From: JAHKLT01 sp046197865
GTDB lineage: Archaea; Methanobacteriota; Methanobacteria; Methanobacteriales; Methanobacteriaceae
Direction: 5' to 3'
Assembly (NCBI RefSeq): GCF_046197865.1
Contig: NZ_CP166990.1
Coordinates: forward strand, 1,798,001 to 1,862,000
DNA length: 64,000 nucleotides
Below the pieces are notes generated by a model. The model had not been told where the DNA came from and searched no databases. It saw only the letters and a program-made list of their open reading frames with translations. The translations under genes and the position numbers were made by a program. Positions 34,419 through 43,531 of this stretch are shown piece after piece. Every line of letters begins with the position of its first letter. The first letter of the stretch is position 1.

Positions 34419-35999
34419 ATGAAACATTGGATTGAAAGAATAGCTGATGAATTAAATGAAAGAGATGTTGAAAAACATGTGATAGCTAGTGGGACATCAA
34501 TATCTGGAACAATACATATAGGAAATTCATGTGATGTGTTTATAGCTAATGCTGTAGGAAAAGCTTTAGTTAAATTAGGGGCAAAAAGTGAAACTATTTG
34601 GATAGCAGATGATCATGATCCTCTTAGAAAAGTTCCATATCCATTACCAGAAAGTTATGATAAATATCTTGGAATGCCATACTCTAATATACCATGTCCT
34701 GAAGGATGTTGTGAAAATTTTGTTGAGCACTTCGAAGAACCATTTTTAAGTGTATTAGATGACTATGGAATTGATATTGAATTAGAATCTGGATTTGAGA
34801 TGTATAAAAAAGGTGATTATAACGATTATATTAAAACATCACTTGAGAATGCACCAAGAATTCGTGAAATATTTAATCAATATAGACAACACCCATTAGA
34901 TGATGATTGGTTACCTTATAATCCTATTTGTGAAGAATGTGGTAGAGTAAACACTACCTTTGCTTATGCTTATAATGGAAATAACATTTTATATAGATGC
35001 GAATGTGGCCATGATGGTGAAATGGATTATACAAAAGGAAATGGGAAACTAACTTGGAGAGTTGAATGGGCAGCAAGATGGAAAATATTCGGTGTTACTT
35101 GTGAACCATTTGGAAAAGATCATGCAGCTAGTGGTGGATCTTATGATGTTAGTAAAATAATATCAGAAGAAATATTTAACTACACCGCACCTTATCCTGT
35201 GCCTTATGAATGGATTACATTAGATGGAGATGCAATGAGTAAATCTAAAGGAGTATTTTTCTCTCCTAAACAATGGTTAGATATAGGGCCTGCAGAAAGT
35301 TTAAATTATTTCATTTTTAGAAGTAAACCAATGAAAGCAAAGGATTTTTCACCTAAAATGCCGTTTTTAGATTTAATGGATCAATTTGATAAAGTAGAAA
35401 AAGTTTATTTCGATGAAGAAGAAGCACCATCTGAGAAGGAAGATGGAAAATTCAGAAAAATATATGAAATGGCTGAAATTAATGAAAATTCCACTTTACC
35501 ATTTAGACCGCCTTATAGATTCTTAGTTAATGCTATTCAAATAGCTGGAAATAATTTAGAAAAAATATTTGAAATATTAAAAAAGAATTCTCAATTAACT
35601 AAAAGTTTTAATAAGCAGTTTAATGAATTAACTGATACAGATATAGAATATTTCCAAAAAAGAGTAGATAATGTTGAAAACTGGTTAGATGAATATGCTC
35701 CTAATTTTGTGAAATTTAAAGTTCAAGAAAATAATATTCCTAAATTACCTTTACCAGATGAACAAGTTGAATTTTTAAAGAAATTGGCTGATTTAATGGA
35801 AAACAACGATTTTAAAACTGCAGAAGAATTACATGATGCAATGTATGAAATTTTAGAAGCTATGGAAATTAAACCTCAAAAAGGTTTTCAGGCAATTTAT
35901 AAAATGATTTTAGGTCAAAAACAAGGCCCAAGAGCAGCGTCATTTTTATTATCTTTAGATAAAGACTTTGTTATTAAAAGACTTAGAATGGAAGCTTAA
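34419..35999 (+). CDS. lysS: lysyl-tRNA synthetase, class I
   Basis: 526 residues. HIGN at 33-36 and MSKSKG at 273-278 are the class I nucleotide-binding motifs. CEECGRVNTTFAYAYNGNNILYRCECGH provides a zinc-like Cys cluster near 170-195, as in archaeal class I LysRS. The helical C-terminal domain (about 300-526) recognises the anticodon. It charges tRNA-Lys. GGTGATTAA sits directly before the ATG. It is the class I form found in many archaea, instead of the class II enzyme of most bacteria. Confidence 0.95.
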   Translation: MKHWIERIADELNERDVEKHVIASGTSISGTIHIGNSCDVFIANAVGKALVKLGAKSETIWIADDHDPLRKVPYPLPESYDKYLGMPYSNIPCPEGCCENFVEHFEEPFLSVLDDYGIDIELESGFEMYKKGDYNDYIKTSLENAPRIREIFNQYRQHPLDDDWLPYNPICEECGRVNTTFAYAYNGNNILYRCECGHDGEMDYTKGNGKLTWRVEWAARWKIFGVTCEPFGKDHAASGGSYDVSKIISEEIFNYTAPYPVPYEWITLDGDAMSKSKGVFFSPKQWLDIGPAESLNYFIFRSKPMKAKDFSPKMPFLDLMDQFDKVEKVYFDEEEAPSEKEDGKFRKIYEMAEINENSTLPFRPPYRFLVNAIQIAGNNLEKIFEILKKNSQLTKSFNKQFNELTDTDIEYFQKRVDNVENWLDEYAPNFVKFKVQENNIPKLPLPDEQVEFLKKLADLMENNDFKTAEELHDAMYEILEAMEIKPQKGFQAIYKMILGQKQGPRAASFLLSLDKDFVIKRLRMEA

Positions 36000-36043
36000 A
36001 AATTATGAAAAGAATAGTAAAAGGAAAAATATTGTGGTTTGCC

Positions 36044-36904
36044 TTAAAAAAGAGTAGATTGCTTATCTTTTTCATAGTCAGGTTTATAATTAAAAGAAAG
36101 ATTAAAAGAATCTTTAAGATTATTAAGTTTATAAAATAAATCTTTTTTATAACTTATTCTTAATTCTTTTTCTTTAAATAATTCTTTAGTTTTTAAATAC
36201 TCCTGTGGAAATTCTTTTTTTAAAAAATTAAAATATTGTATTTTTGTTTCACCATAAAGATTTAATTGTCCAGGTAAAACATAATTTACACCAATTTTAC
36301 TAGCCATTTTAAATAGATTTTCTAAATTATCATAGCTATCAGTAATATAAGGTAAAATAGGCATTATATGTAGGCCTATTCTTGTATTGGTTTTTTTAAA
36401 CTCTTTTAAAAATTTAAATCTATTTTTAATGCTAGATGTATTAGGTTCAATAAGACTTCTTAAATCATCATCGCAGGTTATAATAGATGATGCAATATTT
36501 ACAAATGTTTTATTTGATAATTCACTAATTAAATCATAATCTCTTAAAATAAGATCTGATTTTGTAGAAATAATTATAGGATTTTTATATCTTAATAAAA
36601 TTTTTAAAATTTTTGGCATAATTTTACAATGTTTTTCAGCTTCTTGATAGCTATCAGTAACTGTTCCAATTGCAAAAAGATTTCTATTAGTTTTTAATTC
36701 TTTTTTTAAGACTTCATCAATATTTGATTTAACAAAAATATCATTGTAATAATCTGATGAATTTAAATATTTATGAGAATACAGAGCATAGCAATATTTA
36801 CAACTATGATTACATCCTCTGTAAATATTTAAATCATAAGCATAAGGCATTTTTCGCTTTAAATTATTTAATGCTGATTTACACTTAATTTCTTTATAAT
36901 TCAT
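36044..36904 (-). CDS. radical SAM protein, spore photoproduct lyase-like family
   Basis: 286 residues from the ATG at 36904. The cluster motif C31-x3-C35-x2-C38 in NIYRGCNHSCKYCYALYSH is typical of the SPL/Rv2578c-like radical SAM group. FVKSNIDEVLKKEL, IGTVTDSYQEAEKH and ISTKSDLILRD are conserved strands of that family. The reaction is not known; members of this group are mostly uncharacterised. It begins 4 bp after the stop of the deaminase gene and is probably co-transcribed with it. Confidence 0.8.
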   Translation of the reverse strand: MNYKEIKCKSALNNLKRKMPYAYDLNIYRGCNHSCKYCYALYSHKYLNSSDYYNDIFVKSNIDEVLKKELKTNRNLFAIGTVTDSYQEAEKHCKIMPKILKILLRYKNPIIISTKSDLILRDYDLISELSNKTFVNIASSIITCDDDLRSLIEPNTSSIKNRFKFLKEFKKTNTRIGLHIMPILPYITDSYDNLENLFKMASKIGVNYVLPGQLNLYGETKIQYFNFLKKEFPQEYLKTKELFKEKELRISYKKDLFYKLNNLKDSFNLSFNYKPDYEKDKQSTLF

Positions 36905-36908
36905 AAAA

Positions 36909-37382
36909 TCAGATATCAATTTCAGTAGAATTAGAAACTCTTTCTAGTTCTTTTTGCCATAAATCATTATTTTTTTGAAAATCCTCAAATAGATTTTTTA
37001 TCTTCTCAAGATTTAAATTAACAACTTCAACATTGTTCTTTTTTAAAAGATTTTCTGCACCTTTTAAAGTAGTATTCTCACCAATAACAACTTTTGGAAT
37101 ATTATACATTATTATAGCTCCTGCACACATTGGACAAGGAGATAATGTAGTATAAAGTGTTGATTTTTTATAATCTTCACTATTTAATAAACCTGCATTA
37201 TTAATTGCATCTATTTCTCCATGTAATATTGGAGAATTTTCTTGAAGCATTTTATTATGCCCTTTAGCTATAACTTTATCATCTAAAGTTAAAATAGATC
37301 CAATAGGAATTCCACCTTCAGCTATTGATTTTTTAGCTTCTTCAATAGCTAAATCCATAAAATAAAAATCAGTTTTAGACAT
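36909..37382 (-). CDS. cytosine deaminase-like protein of yeast FCY1 type
   Basis: I take the ATG at 37382 (MSKTDFYFMDLAIEEA), giving 157 residues. The frame open to 37466 adds a hydrophobic stretch with no homology. Zinc-site residues are H54-x-E56 in LHGEIDAI and C83-x2-C86 in SPCPMCAG. The runs TLYTTLSPC, GAIIMYNIPKVVIGEN and EVVNL match what I remember of yeast cytosine deaminase better than the tRNA adenosine deaminase TadA. It would convert cytosine to uracil for pyrimidine salvage. A TATA-like TTTATATAAT centred about 22 nt upstream of the ATG, with no RBS, points to a leaderless transcript. Confidence 0.75.
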   Translation of the reverse strand: MSKTDFYFMDLAIEEAKKSIAEGGIPIGSILTLDDKVIAKGHNKMLQENSPILHGEIDAINNAGLLNSEDYKKSTLYTTLSPCPMCAGAIIMYNIPKVVIGENTTLKGAENLLKKNNVEVVNLNLEKIKNLFEDFQKNNDLWQKELERVSNSTEIDI

Positions 37383-37399
37383 ATGTAAATTTAAAATAT

Positions 37400-37408
37400 T
37401 ATATAAAA
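37400..37408 (-). promoter_or_regulatory. TATA box of a leaderless transcript
   Basis: Minus-strand TTATATAAT lies about 18-26 nt before the deaminase ATG (37382). That is the distance from TATA to transcription start, so translation would begin at or next to the 5' end. It overlaps the end of the neighbouring coiled-coil gene. Confidence 0.5.
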
Positions 37409-37425
37409 AAAGAAAATTGATGAAA

Positions 37426-38184
37426 TTATTCATCAATGTCAATAGGTTTATTAGATAACCTATCAATTAAGCCTCTTTTAGAATGAGATTCGAGAGCTTT
37501 ATTTAATTTTTCATTATCTTCTCTAAGAGAATTGATGAACTTATCTTTATTAGCCATATCAGTAGCTATTCTATCATAATTTCTTTGTTTTTCTCTTACA
37601 GCAGTTTCTAATTCAGTAACTGTATTTTCAAGTCTTAAAACTTTATCTCTAGAATTTTTATCAACTTGTTCTTTATAGTTACCAATATCAATTAAATTTT
37701 TTCTAAGGTCATCTACTTCCACTTGAAGATTAGAAAGAGTATCTTGAGATTTTTTTAATTCATTTTCTCTTTCTTCTAAAGAACTAGCTAAATGATTATT
37801 TTCACCTTTTAGTTTTTCTAATTCTTCAGGAGACCCTGCTTCTATTTTATTTTTTAATTCATTTTCTTTATTTTGTGAATCTTCTTTAATCTGTTCCATT
37901 TCATTTTCTAAGTTATCGACTTTAACTTTAGCAATTGCTAGTTCAGCACCAGTTTTAGCTACTTTATCACTTAAATCTGCGTTAATATCTAATTGCTCGT
38001 AATACTTTTGTGTACTTTTTTCAAGAGCATCAGTTAATTCTCGTTTAATATTGGATAATTCTCTATTTTCTTCTTTAAGTTTAGGAATTATATCATTAGT
38101 TAAATGATTAAGTTCATCTGCCTGATTAGCTAATTTTGATTCATCATTTTGTTCTTCAAACTCAGATTTATTTTCTTCTACCAT
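37426..38184 (-). CDS. long coiled-coil protein of unknown function
   Basis: 252 residues, almost entirely heptad-repeat coiled coil from about residue 15 to 235 (LNHLTNDIIPKLKEENREL, LRLENTVTELETAVREKQ and similar), highly charged, no membrane span or signal. A short C-terminal tail (GLIDRLSNKPIDIDE) follows. RBS GGTGTTTAC. Coiled-coil proteins of this size can be structural, chromosome-associated or tethering; nothing here decides among them. Confidence 0.7.
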   Translation of the reverse strand: MVEENKSEFEEQNDESKLANQADELNHLTNDIIPKLKEENRELSNIKRELTDALEKSTQKYYEQLDINADLSDKVAKTGAELAIAKVKVDNLENEMEQIKEDSQNKENELKNKIEAGSPEELEKLKGENNHLASSLEERENELKKSQDTLSNLQVEVDDLRKNLIDIGNYKEQVDKNSRDKVLRLENTVTELETAVREKQRNYDRIATDMANKDKFINSLREDNEKLNKALESHSKRGLIDRLSNKPIDIDE

Positions 38185-38341
38185 GTAAACACCATTTATT
38201 AAAAAAATTCTACAACATTGTACTATTAGAATATTTTAGTTTAAAATATTATTTAAATATTTACTATTTATTCTAATAAATTTTTAAAAAAAAGTAAATT
38301 TGTCCTAAAATTAAAATAAAAAAAATAAAAATTAAAGAAAA

Positions 38342-39646
38342 TTAGATATTATCAAATACATCAGTATCTGCTTCATCTAACCATTCATTAACAATTTTAA
38401 CTGCACAGAAATTGCCACACATAGTACATGCATCACTATCTTCTGGTGGTCTTGCATCTCTTTTTGCACGTGCATCAGCTGGACAAATAGATAACTCATA
38501 TTGAGCTTCCCAATCTAGTGCTTTTCTTGCATTAGCCATAGCTAAGTCTTTTTCACCATTATGAACACCTTTTGCCATATCTCCTGCATATGCACCTATA
38601 CGTGTAGCTATTACTCCATCTTTTACATCTTGAGGAGAAGGTAAAGCTAAATGTTCTGCCGGAGTTACATAACAAATGAAATCTGCACCTGCTTTTGCTG
38701 AAGCTGCTGCTCCAATAGAAGATACAATATGATCATAACCTGGTGCTATATCACATACAATAGGGCCTAACATATAAAATGGTGCATTAGAACACATTTT
38801 CTTCTCAAGCATGATATTTGTTGGAATTTCATTAATAGGGATGTGACCTGGTCCTTCAATCATAGTTTGTACACCAGCTTCGCGTGCTTTATCAACTAAT
38901 TCACCTAAAACAATTAACTCTTGAACTTGTGCTCTATCAGTTGAATCTGCAATAGCTCCTGCTCTCATTGCATTTGCAAGTGACATTACAACATCATGTT
39001 CTTTAGCTATTTCTAAAATATATTCATAATTTTTATATAATGGATTTTCTAGTTGATTTTCAACAATCCAAGAAGATATAAATGCTCCACCACGTGAGAC
39101 TAAACCTGCTTTTCTACCTTGTCTTTTTAAACGGCCCAATGTTTCAATATTTACACTACAATGAATCGCCATAAAGTCTACACCATCTTTTGCTTGTTTT
39201 TCGATGGTTTTAAACATTATATCTTCATCCATGTATATTGCAGAACCTTTTTCTCTAATTGTTTCAATAGCTGCCTGATAAATTGGTACTGAACCAACAG
39301 GTAAAGGTGACATTTTTAAAATTCTACGACGAATTTCATCTAAATCTCCACCAATACTTAATTCCATTAAGCAATCTGCACCATTATCAATAGCTATTTG
39401 TGCTTTTAATTCTTCTTCATCAAAATCAATAATATCTGTTGAAGTTCCAATAGTTGCATTTACTTTTGTTCTGAGTCCTGCACCAATACCACTAGCAGAT
39501 ATATTTCTGTTTACATTAGCTGGAATAACAATTTTTCCTTCTGCAACAGATTTTAAAATAAAATCTTCAGAAACATTTTCTTTTTTTGCAACTTCTTTCA
39601 TTTCTTCAGTTATTATGCCTTTTCTTGCATCTTGTAATTGAGTCAT
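38342..39646 (-). CDS. thiC: phosphomethylpyrimidine synthase ThiC
   Basis: 434 residues from the ATG at 39646, with GGAGATGTATAT ahead; the frame open to 39697 has no RBS. It converts 5-aminoimidazole ribotide to the HMP phosphate moiety of thiamine by radical SAM chemistry. Signatures: CSVNIETLGRL, SRGGAF, EGPGHIPINEIP, YMLGPIVCDIAPGYDHI. The C-terminal cluster motif is CTMCGNFC. It stands alone with no thiamine neighbours, and I see no riboswitch-like structure in the 146-bp upstream gap. Confidence 0.93.
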   Translation of the reverse strand: MTQLQDARKGIITEEMKEVAKKENVSEDFILKSVAEGKIVIPANVNRNISASGIGAGLRTKVNATIGTSTDIIDFDEEELKAQIAIDNGADCLMELSIGGDLDEIRRRILKMSPLPVGSVPIYQAAIETIREKGSAIYMDEDIMFKTIEKQAKDGVDFMAIHCSVNIETLGRLKRQGRKAGLVSRGGAFISSWIVENQLENPLYKNYEYILEIAKEHDVVMSLANAMRAGAIADSTDRAQVQELIVLGELVDKAREAGVQTMIEGPGHIPINEIPTNIMLEKKMCSNAPFYMLGPIVCDIAPGYDHIVSSIGAAASAKAGADFICYVTPAEHLALPSPQDVKDGVIATRIGAYAGDMAKGVHNGEKDLAMANARKALDWEAQYELSICPADARAKRDARPPEDSDACTMCGNFCAVKIVNEWLDEADTDVFDNI

Positions 39647-39792
39647 ATATACATCTCCAATAAACTTTAATAAATTAAAATATATTTGATTAAACATTAA
39701 TTTAACTTAATAATCTAAAATTTAATAACATAGCTTATAAATTAATCGGTTTTAGATTTAATAAAAAAGAATTGAAAAAAATAAAGTAGATT

Positions 39793-40704
39793 TTATAAGT
39801 AAAATTCAGACATTCTCTCATATGCTTTATCAAATGAAGGAATGTTTGTCTGACATCCTTGGGCTTCAACTACAAAAGAAGAAACTGATGATGCAAATTT
39901 AGCAGAATCCTCAATTGATTCTCCATTAATATATCTTGATAAAAATCCTGCCCTATAAGAATCTCCAGCACCTGTTGGATCTACGGCTTCTCTTAAAATT
40001 GAATCTATTTGGATCTTACCATCTTCAGAATAGACTTCACTTCCTTCTTTACCACAAGTATTAACAACAATTTTGGGACCAATATCCATTAGTCCTTGAA
40101 TATCTGTTTCAAGAGAGTCCATGATTCTTTTAATTTCATGATGATTTCCAAATAATATAGAAGTATTTCCAATTAAATCTTTTAGATTTTCTTTAGAATA
40201 TAATCCTAAATCTTGACCAGGATCAAATGATACAATTTTATCTACTTCATTTGCAAATTCACCACATCTTCCATTGAAATCTGGGTCTCCTGTTGCAAGA
40301 TGAGTTACTTCAACATTTTCAATAGCTTTCATTGGAACTTTAGCCGTTTTAAATTCTTCAGAAGCACCCCAATAAAAATAGCTAATTTGATCTCCATTAG
40401 AATCAGTTAGTACAAATGCTGTTGGTGTTGTTTTATTTGGAACAACAATAAATGAATCAGTATCTATCTTTAAATCTTTCATTTTTTCCATATATTGAGA
40501 ACTAGAAAATTCCCCCCCAACTGCAGAAATAAGAGAACTAGAAATTCCGAGTGTTGATGCTACCATTGCTACATTTGCTGCTGCTCCACCATTAAAATTT
40601 CTCATATCATTTAATGATGCGGAATTATTAGCTTCTGGAAAAGTGTCTAATGTAATAATATAATCTAGTGCTGTATGACCTACTGCAAGTAATTCTCTTT
40701 TCAA
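39793..40704 (-). CDS. PfkB-family (ribokinase-like) sugar or nucleoside kinase
   Basis: 303 residues. The start is a TTG at 40704, strongly supported by GGTGATAAA immediately before it. GGAAANVAMVASTLG (about 39-53) and the anion-hole/catalytic DPTGAGDSYRAGF (about 240-252) are the two PfkB signatures. It resembles archaeal PfkB proteins such as the nucleoside kinase of Methanocaldococcus, so a nucleoside or sugar substrate is likely, but specificity cannot be read from sequence. Monocistronic by spacing. Confidence 0.82.
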   Translation of the reverse strand: MKRELLAVGHTALDYIITLDTFPEANNSASLNDMRNFNGGAAANVAMVASTLGISSSLISAVGGEFSSSQYMEKMKDLKIDTDSFIVVPNKTTPTAFVLTDSNGDQISYFYWGASEEFKTAKVPMKAIENVEVTHLATGDPDFNGRCGEFANEVDKIVSFDPGQDLGLYSKENLKDLIGNTSILFGNHHEIKRIMDSLETDIQGLMDIGPKIVVNTCGKEGSEVYSEDGKIQIDSILREAVDPTGAGDSYRAGFLSRYINGESIEDSAKFASSVSSFVVEAQGCQTNIPSFDKAYERMSEFYL

Positions 40705-40817
40705 TTTATCACCTTATTATTTTTATGAATTTCTAAATATTTAATTTTTTAGTTATAGAAGAGTAAACTTTTATAAGTTAAATATAATTTTACTTATCCC
40801 ATGTATTTGAAAAGTAA

Positions 40818-41702
40818 TCATTTAAAAGTTTTAATTGGAGTAAAATTATTATTTTTAATTTTTAATTGACCTTCATTTAATAAATAATTAACAAAATTAT
40901 TTACTTCTTTTTTAGAATCATCAACAATAGTTAAACTTATAACATGGTTTGTAGCACTTTTTAAAAGATTATTGCCATTAAAATAGCTAGCATTTAAAAA
41001 TGCATTAAGGTCATTAGAATTTCTAATAATTTTATATGCATCAAATTGAGATTTTACTTCTTTTACAATAGAAAAAGGAATATCATATTGTTTTAAAGTA
41101 TCAAAAGCAAGTCTTTGAGCTGTTCCTTTAACTGAAATGAATTTTTTACCAGCCAAATCTTTAATATAATTAATATTGGAATTATCATAGGAGGATACAA
41201 GATTTAGATAATCATAAGCTATTGGAGTAAAGTTTAAATTATTTTCAAATGCAATTAAAGGGTCATCTAAAACTAAAATATCTATTAAACCTTTTTTTGC
41301 AAGTTCATATGCACTTTCATCATCACTACTATAAATTGTTGTTTTATAAGGAATTTCTAAACTTATTGATTCTAAAAATGATGATACAATATGTCCCCCA
41401 CAAATAACAATATCATCACTAACTTTTAACTTATCATAGTATTCATTAAACTCATTTAATAAATCAATACCTTCAGAAGATAATTTAGAACCATTTTTAT
41501 AGTTTAAAACTAGATTAAATCCTAAATTTTCTTCTGCTTTTTTAATTCTACGGTTTAATACTACATGAGAAATTCCTAATTCATTAGCAGCTTTTCTTTG
41601 AGAATTATTTTCTGAAATTGACTTTAAACTCTGAAATAACTTATAATCATATGTTTTTCCATCAATTTTTAAACTTAATTCAACTTCACTTTTAAACTTC
41701 AT
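40818..41702 (-). CDS. ModE/LysR-like transcriptional regulator with periplasmic-binding-type domain
   Basis: 294 residues. The N-terminal winged helix (about 15-75, LFQSLKSISENNSQRKAANEL...VVLNRRIKKAEENLG) matches the ModE/LysR type. Residues about 95-285 resemble a type-2 substrate-binding fold (VICGGHIVSSFLE, LIDILVLDDPL, DLAGKKFISVKGTAQRLAFD), as in regulators that sense molybdate or small anions. A TATA-like TTATAAATATT centred about 20 nt upstream of the ATG suggests a leaderless mRNA. It is divergent from the hexuloisomerase gene 69 bp away, whose promoter it might control. The ligand is unknown. Confidence 0.7.
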   Translation of the reverse strand: MKFKSEVELSLKIDGKTYDYKLFQSLKSISENNSQRKAANELGISHVVLNRRIKKAEENLGFNLVLNYKNGSKLSSEGIDLLNEFNEYYDKLKVSDDIVICGGHIVSSFLESISLEIPYKTTIYSSDDESAYELAKKGLIDILVLDDPLIAFENNLNFTPIAYDYLNLVSSYDNSNINYIKDLAGKKFISVKGTAQRLAFDTLKQYDIPFSIVKEVKSQFDAYKIIRNSNDLNAFLNASYFNGNNLLKSATNHVISLTIVDDSKKEVNNFVNYLLNEGQLKIKNNNFTPIKTFK

Positions 41703-41771
41703 TTCATATCAATATTTATAATCTATTATTAACATATTAATATTTTTATAGAATATTAAGGTTTAGATATA

Positions 41772-42362
41772 ATGGAATTAATGAAATCCTCAATTGGTGC
41801 TATTTTAAAAAATATTGACATTGCAAAAGATTATTTAGATGAAGAAGTAGTTAATAGCTTTTTAGACACAATTATTGATTCAAACAATGTGTTTCTAATA
41901 GGAGCAGGTAGATCTGGTCTTGCTGCAAAAGCATTTGCTATGAGATTAATGCATTTAGGAATTAGTGTTTATGTGGTTGGTGAGACAATTTCTCCAGCTA
42001 TCAACAAAGGAGATGCAATAGTAGCTATTTCCGGATCAGGTGAAACAAGTAGTATAATTTCTGCAGTTAAAATAGCTAAAGAAAGAGGTTCTAAAGTATT
42101 ATCATTAACTAGCTATGGTGAATCAACTTTAGGTCAATTATCAGATACTTATATATTAGTTAAAGGAAGACCAAAAGAAGGAGATTCTGATGAAAGTTAT
42201 ATTGAAAGACAAATCCATGGTAATTACAAATCTTTAACACCATTAGGTACTTTATTTGAACTTACATCATTAATTTTCTTAGATGGATTAATATCTGAAT
42301 TGATGTTTAGATTAGGAAAAACAGAAAGTGATTTAAAAGCTAGGCACACTGTTTTAGAATAA
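41772..42362 (+). CDS. hxlB: 6-phospho-3-hexuloisomerase (SIS domain)
   Basis: 196 residues with a SIS fold: VFLIGAGRSGLAAKAFAMRL, then GETISPAINKGDAIVAISGSGET. The C-terminal HTVLE and the length agree with PHI. It interconverts hexulose-6-phosphate and fructose-6-phosphate, which in methanogens supplies pentoses by the reverse ribulose monophosphate pathway together with formaldehyde-producing HPS. No HPS partner is adjacent. It is followed 2 bp later by a small membrane protein gene. Confidence 0.87.
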   Translation: MELMKSSIGAILKNIDIAKDYLDEEVVNSFLDTIIDSNNVFLIGAGRSGLAAKAFAMRLMHLGISVYVVGETISPAINKGDAIVAISGSGETSSIISAVKIAKERGSKVLSLTSYGESTLGQLSDTYILVKGRPKEGDSDESYIERQIHGNYKSLTPLGTLFELTSLIFLDGLISELMFRLGKTESDLKARHTVLE

Positions 42363-42363
42363 T

Positions 42364-42645
42364 ATGAATCTTAATAATTTTAAATTTTTTAATATAATCT
42401 TTTTTATACTTATCATAATTCTTTTTGTTTCATTGATAAATAATTTATATATTATGTTTTTTCCATTTACCTATTTAATTTTATTAATTTTATTAATAAT
42501 CTCTTTTGGGTATATGTATATTAATATAAAAAAATATAATCAGGCAAAAAATAATATTATAAAATTAGGAATAATTGAAAGCATAGTTCTCATAATTTTA
42601 GAAGTATTATTGTTATTAAATACTCCTCCACTTATTATATTTTAA
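42364..42645 (+). CDS. small three-span membrane protein
   Basis: 93 residues, almost all hydrophobic, with three predicted membrane helices (about 8-27, 28-52 and 68-89) and lysine-rich loops. It starts 2 bp after the hexuloisomerase stop, so it is probably translated from the same message. I do not recognise it. Confidence 0.6.
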   Translation: MNLNNFKFFNIIFFILIIILFVSLINNLYIMFFPFTYLILLILLIISFGYMYINIKKYNQAKNNIIKLGIIESIVLIILEVLLLLNTPPLIIF

Positions 42646-42651
42646 TAAGTG
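42629..42651. terminator. hairpin between convergent genes
   Basis: CACTTATT-atatttt-AATAAGTG, an 8-bp stem overlapping the stop codon at 42643-42645 and lying 2 bp from the fdhD stop. There is no long T-run, so it may act as a weak bidirectional terminator. Confidence 0.4.
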
Positions 42652-42652
42652 A

Positions 42653-43402
42653 TTAATTAAAAGCTATTCTTTCATAATTTCCATAAACATTAAAATTTTC
42701 TCCTCTTAAAAATCCAATCATTGTCATATTGGATTCTTTAACAACTAAATATCCGGAATAAGCAGGAGCAGCATTTGATGCAATTATTGGTATACCTACT
42801 CTATTTAATTTTATTACCATATCAGCTGGCATTCTACCACTGTAGATAATATATGATTGATTAAAATCAACTTCTTCTAAAGCTCCAGCACCGATTACTT
42901 TATCAACTGCAACATGACGACTTACATCTTCCCTTAATATAATTTTATTATTATATACAAGAGCTGCTACATGTGTTCCTCCAGTTAATTTCCATATTTT
43001 AGCTTTAGAAGTTAATAACTCCATATTTTTAACAAGTTCTTCAGAAGATATTTTTAAATTAGATTCTATATTATCAGCAGATTTTACTTTTTCTCTTAAA
43101 CCTCCTGCTGCATCAGAACATAATTGCTTATCTTCTATTTTATAATCATTTATTAATTTTATATTAATTATATTCTCATCAATATCAATATCTTCAATCT
43201 CTTCTAGAGATTTTATTATATTTTCACCCAATAAATACCCAATAGAAAATTCTTTAAGAGAATCTTTAATAGCTGAGAAGGTACTTACTCGTTTACCATT
43301 AATAACAAGAGTAATTGGATTATCAGATACAACATCTTCTTTTATTTCGTTTATTTTGCCACTACGAAATTTTAATGCATCTACTTTTTTTATTAATTTC
43401 AT
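42653..43402 (-). CDS. fdhD: FdhD, formate dehydrogenase maturation sulfurtransferase
   Basis: 249 residues; RBS AAGGTTTTAAAA. Family signatures: TGGTHVAALV, REDVSRHVAVDKVIGAGAL, YSGRMPADMVIKL, GIPIIASNAAP and MIGFLRGENFNVYGNYERI. FdhD passes sulfur to the bis-MGD cofactor before it is inserted into FdhA. The usual CxxC catalytic pair is reduced to a single Cys, C95 in LCSDAAGGL. It is 20 kb from fdhCAB, divergent from a metal-type ABC importer. Confidence 0.88.
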   Translation of the reverse strand: MKLIKKVDALKFRSGKINEIKEDVVSDNPITLVINGKRVSTFSAIKDSLKEFSIGYLLGENIIKSLEEIEDIDIDENIINIKLINDYKIEDKQLCSDAAGGLREKVKSADNIESNLKISSEELVKNMELLTSKAKIWKLTGGTHVAALVYNNKIILREDVSRHVAVDKVIGAGALEEVDFNQSYIIYSGRMPADMVIKLNRVGIPIIASNAAPAYSGYLVVKESNMTMIGFLRGENFNVYGNYERIAFN

Positions 43403-43531
43403 TTTTAAAACCTTAATTAATATTAATCTTCATAAAAAATAATAGTTATTATGTAATCAATTTCATAACCAAAATCTATTTATATATTATTAATAATATT
43501 CTAATTAATAAAAGTTTAATAAAATGATAAT

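Noticed and set aside
37383..37466. N-terminal extension of the deaminase to 37466
   Set aside because: The added 28 residues are hydrophobic, overlap the coiled-coil gene and have no RBS, while the ATG at 37382 begins at the family's normal N-terminus.
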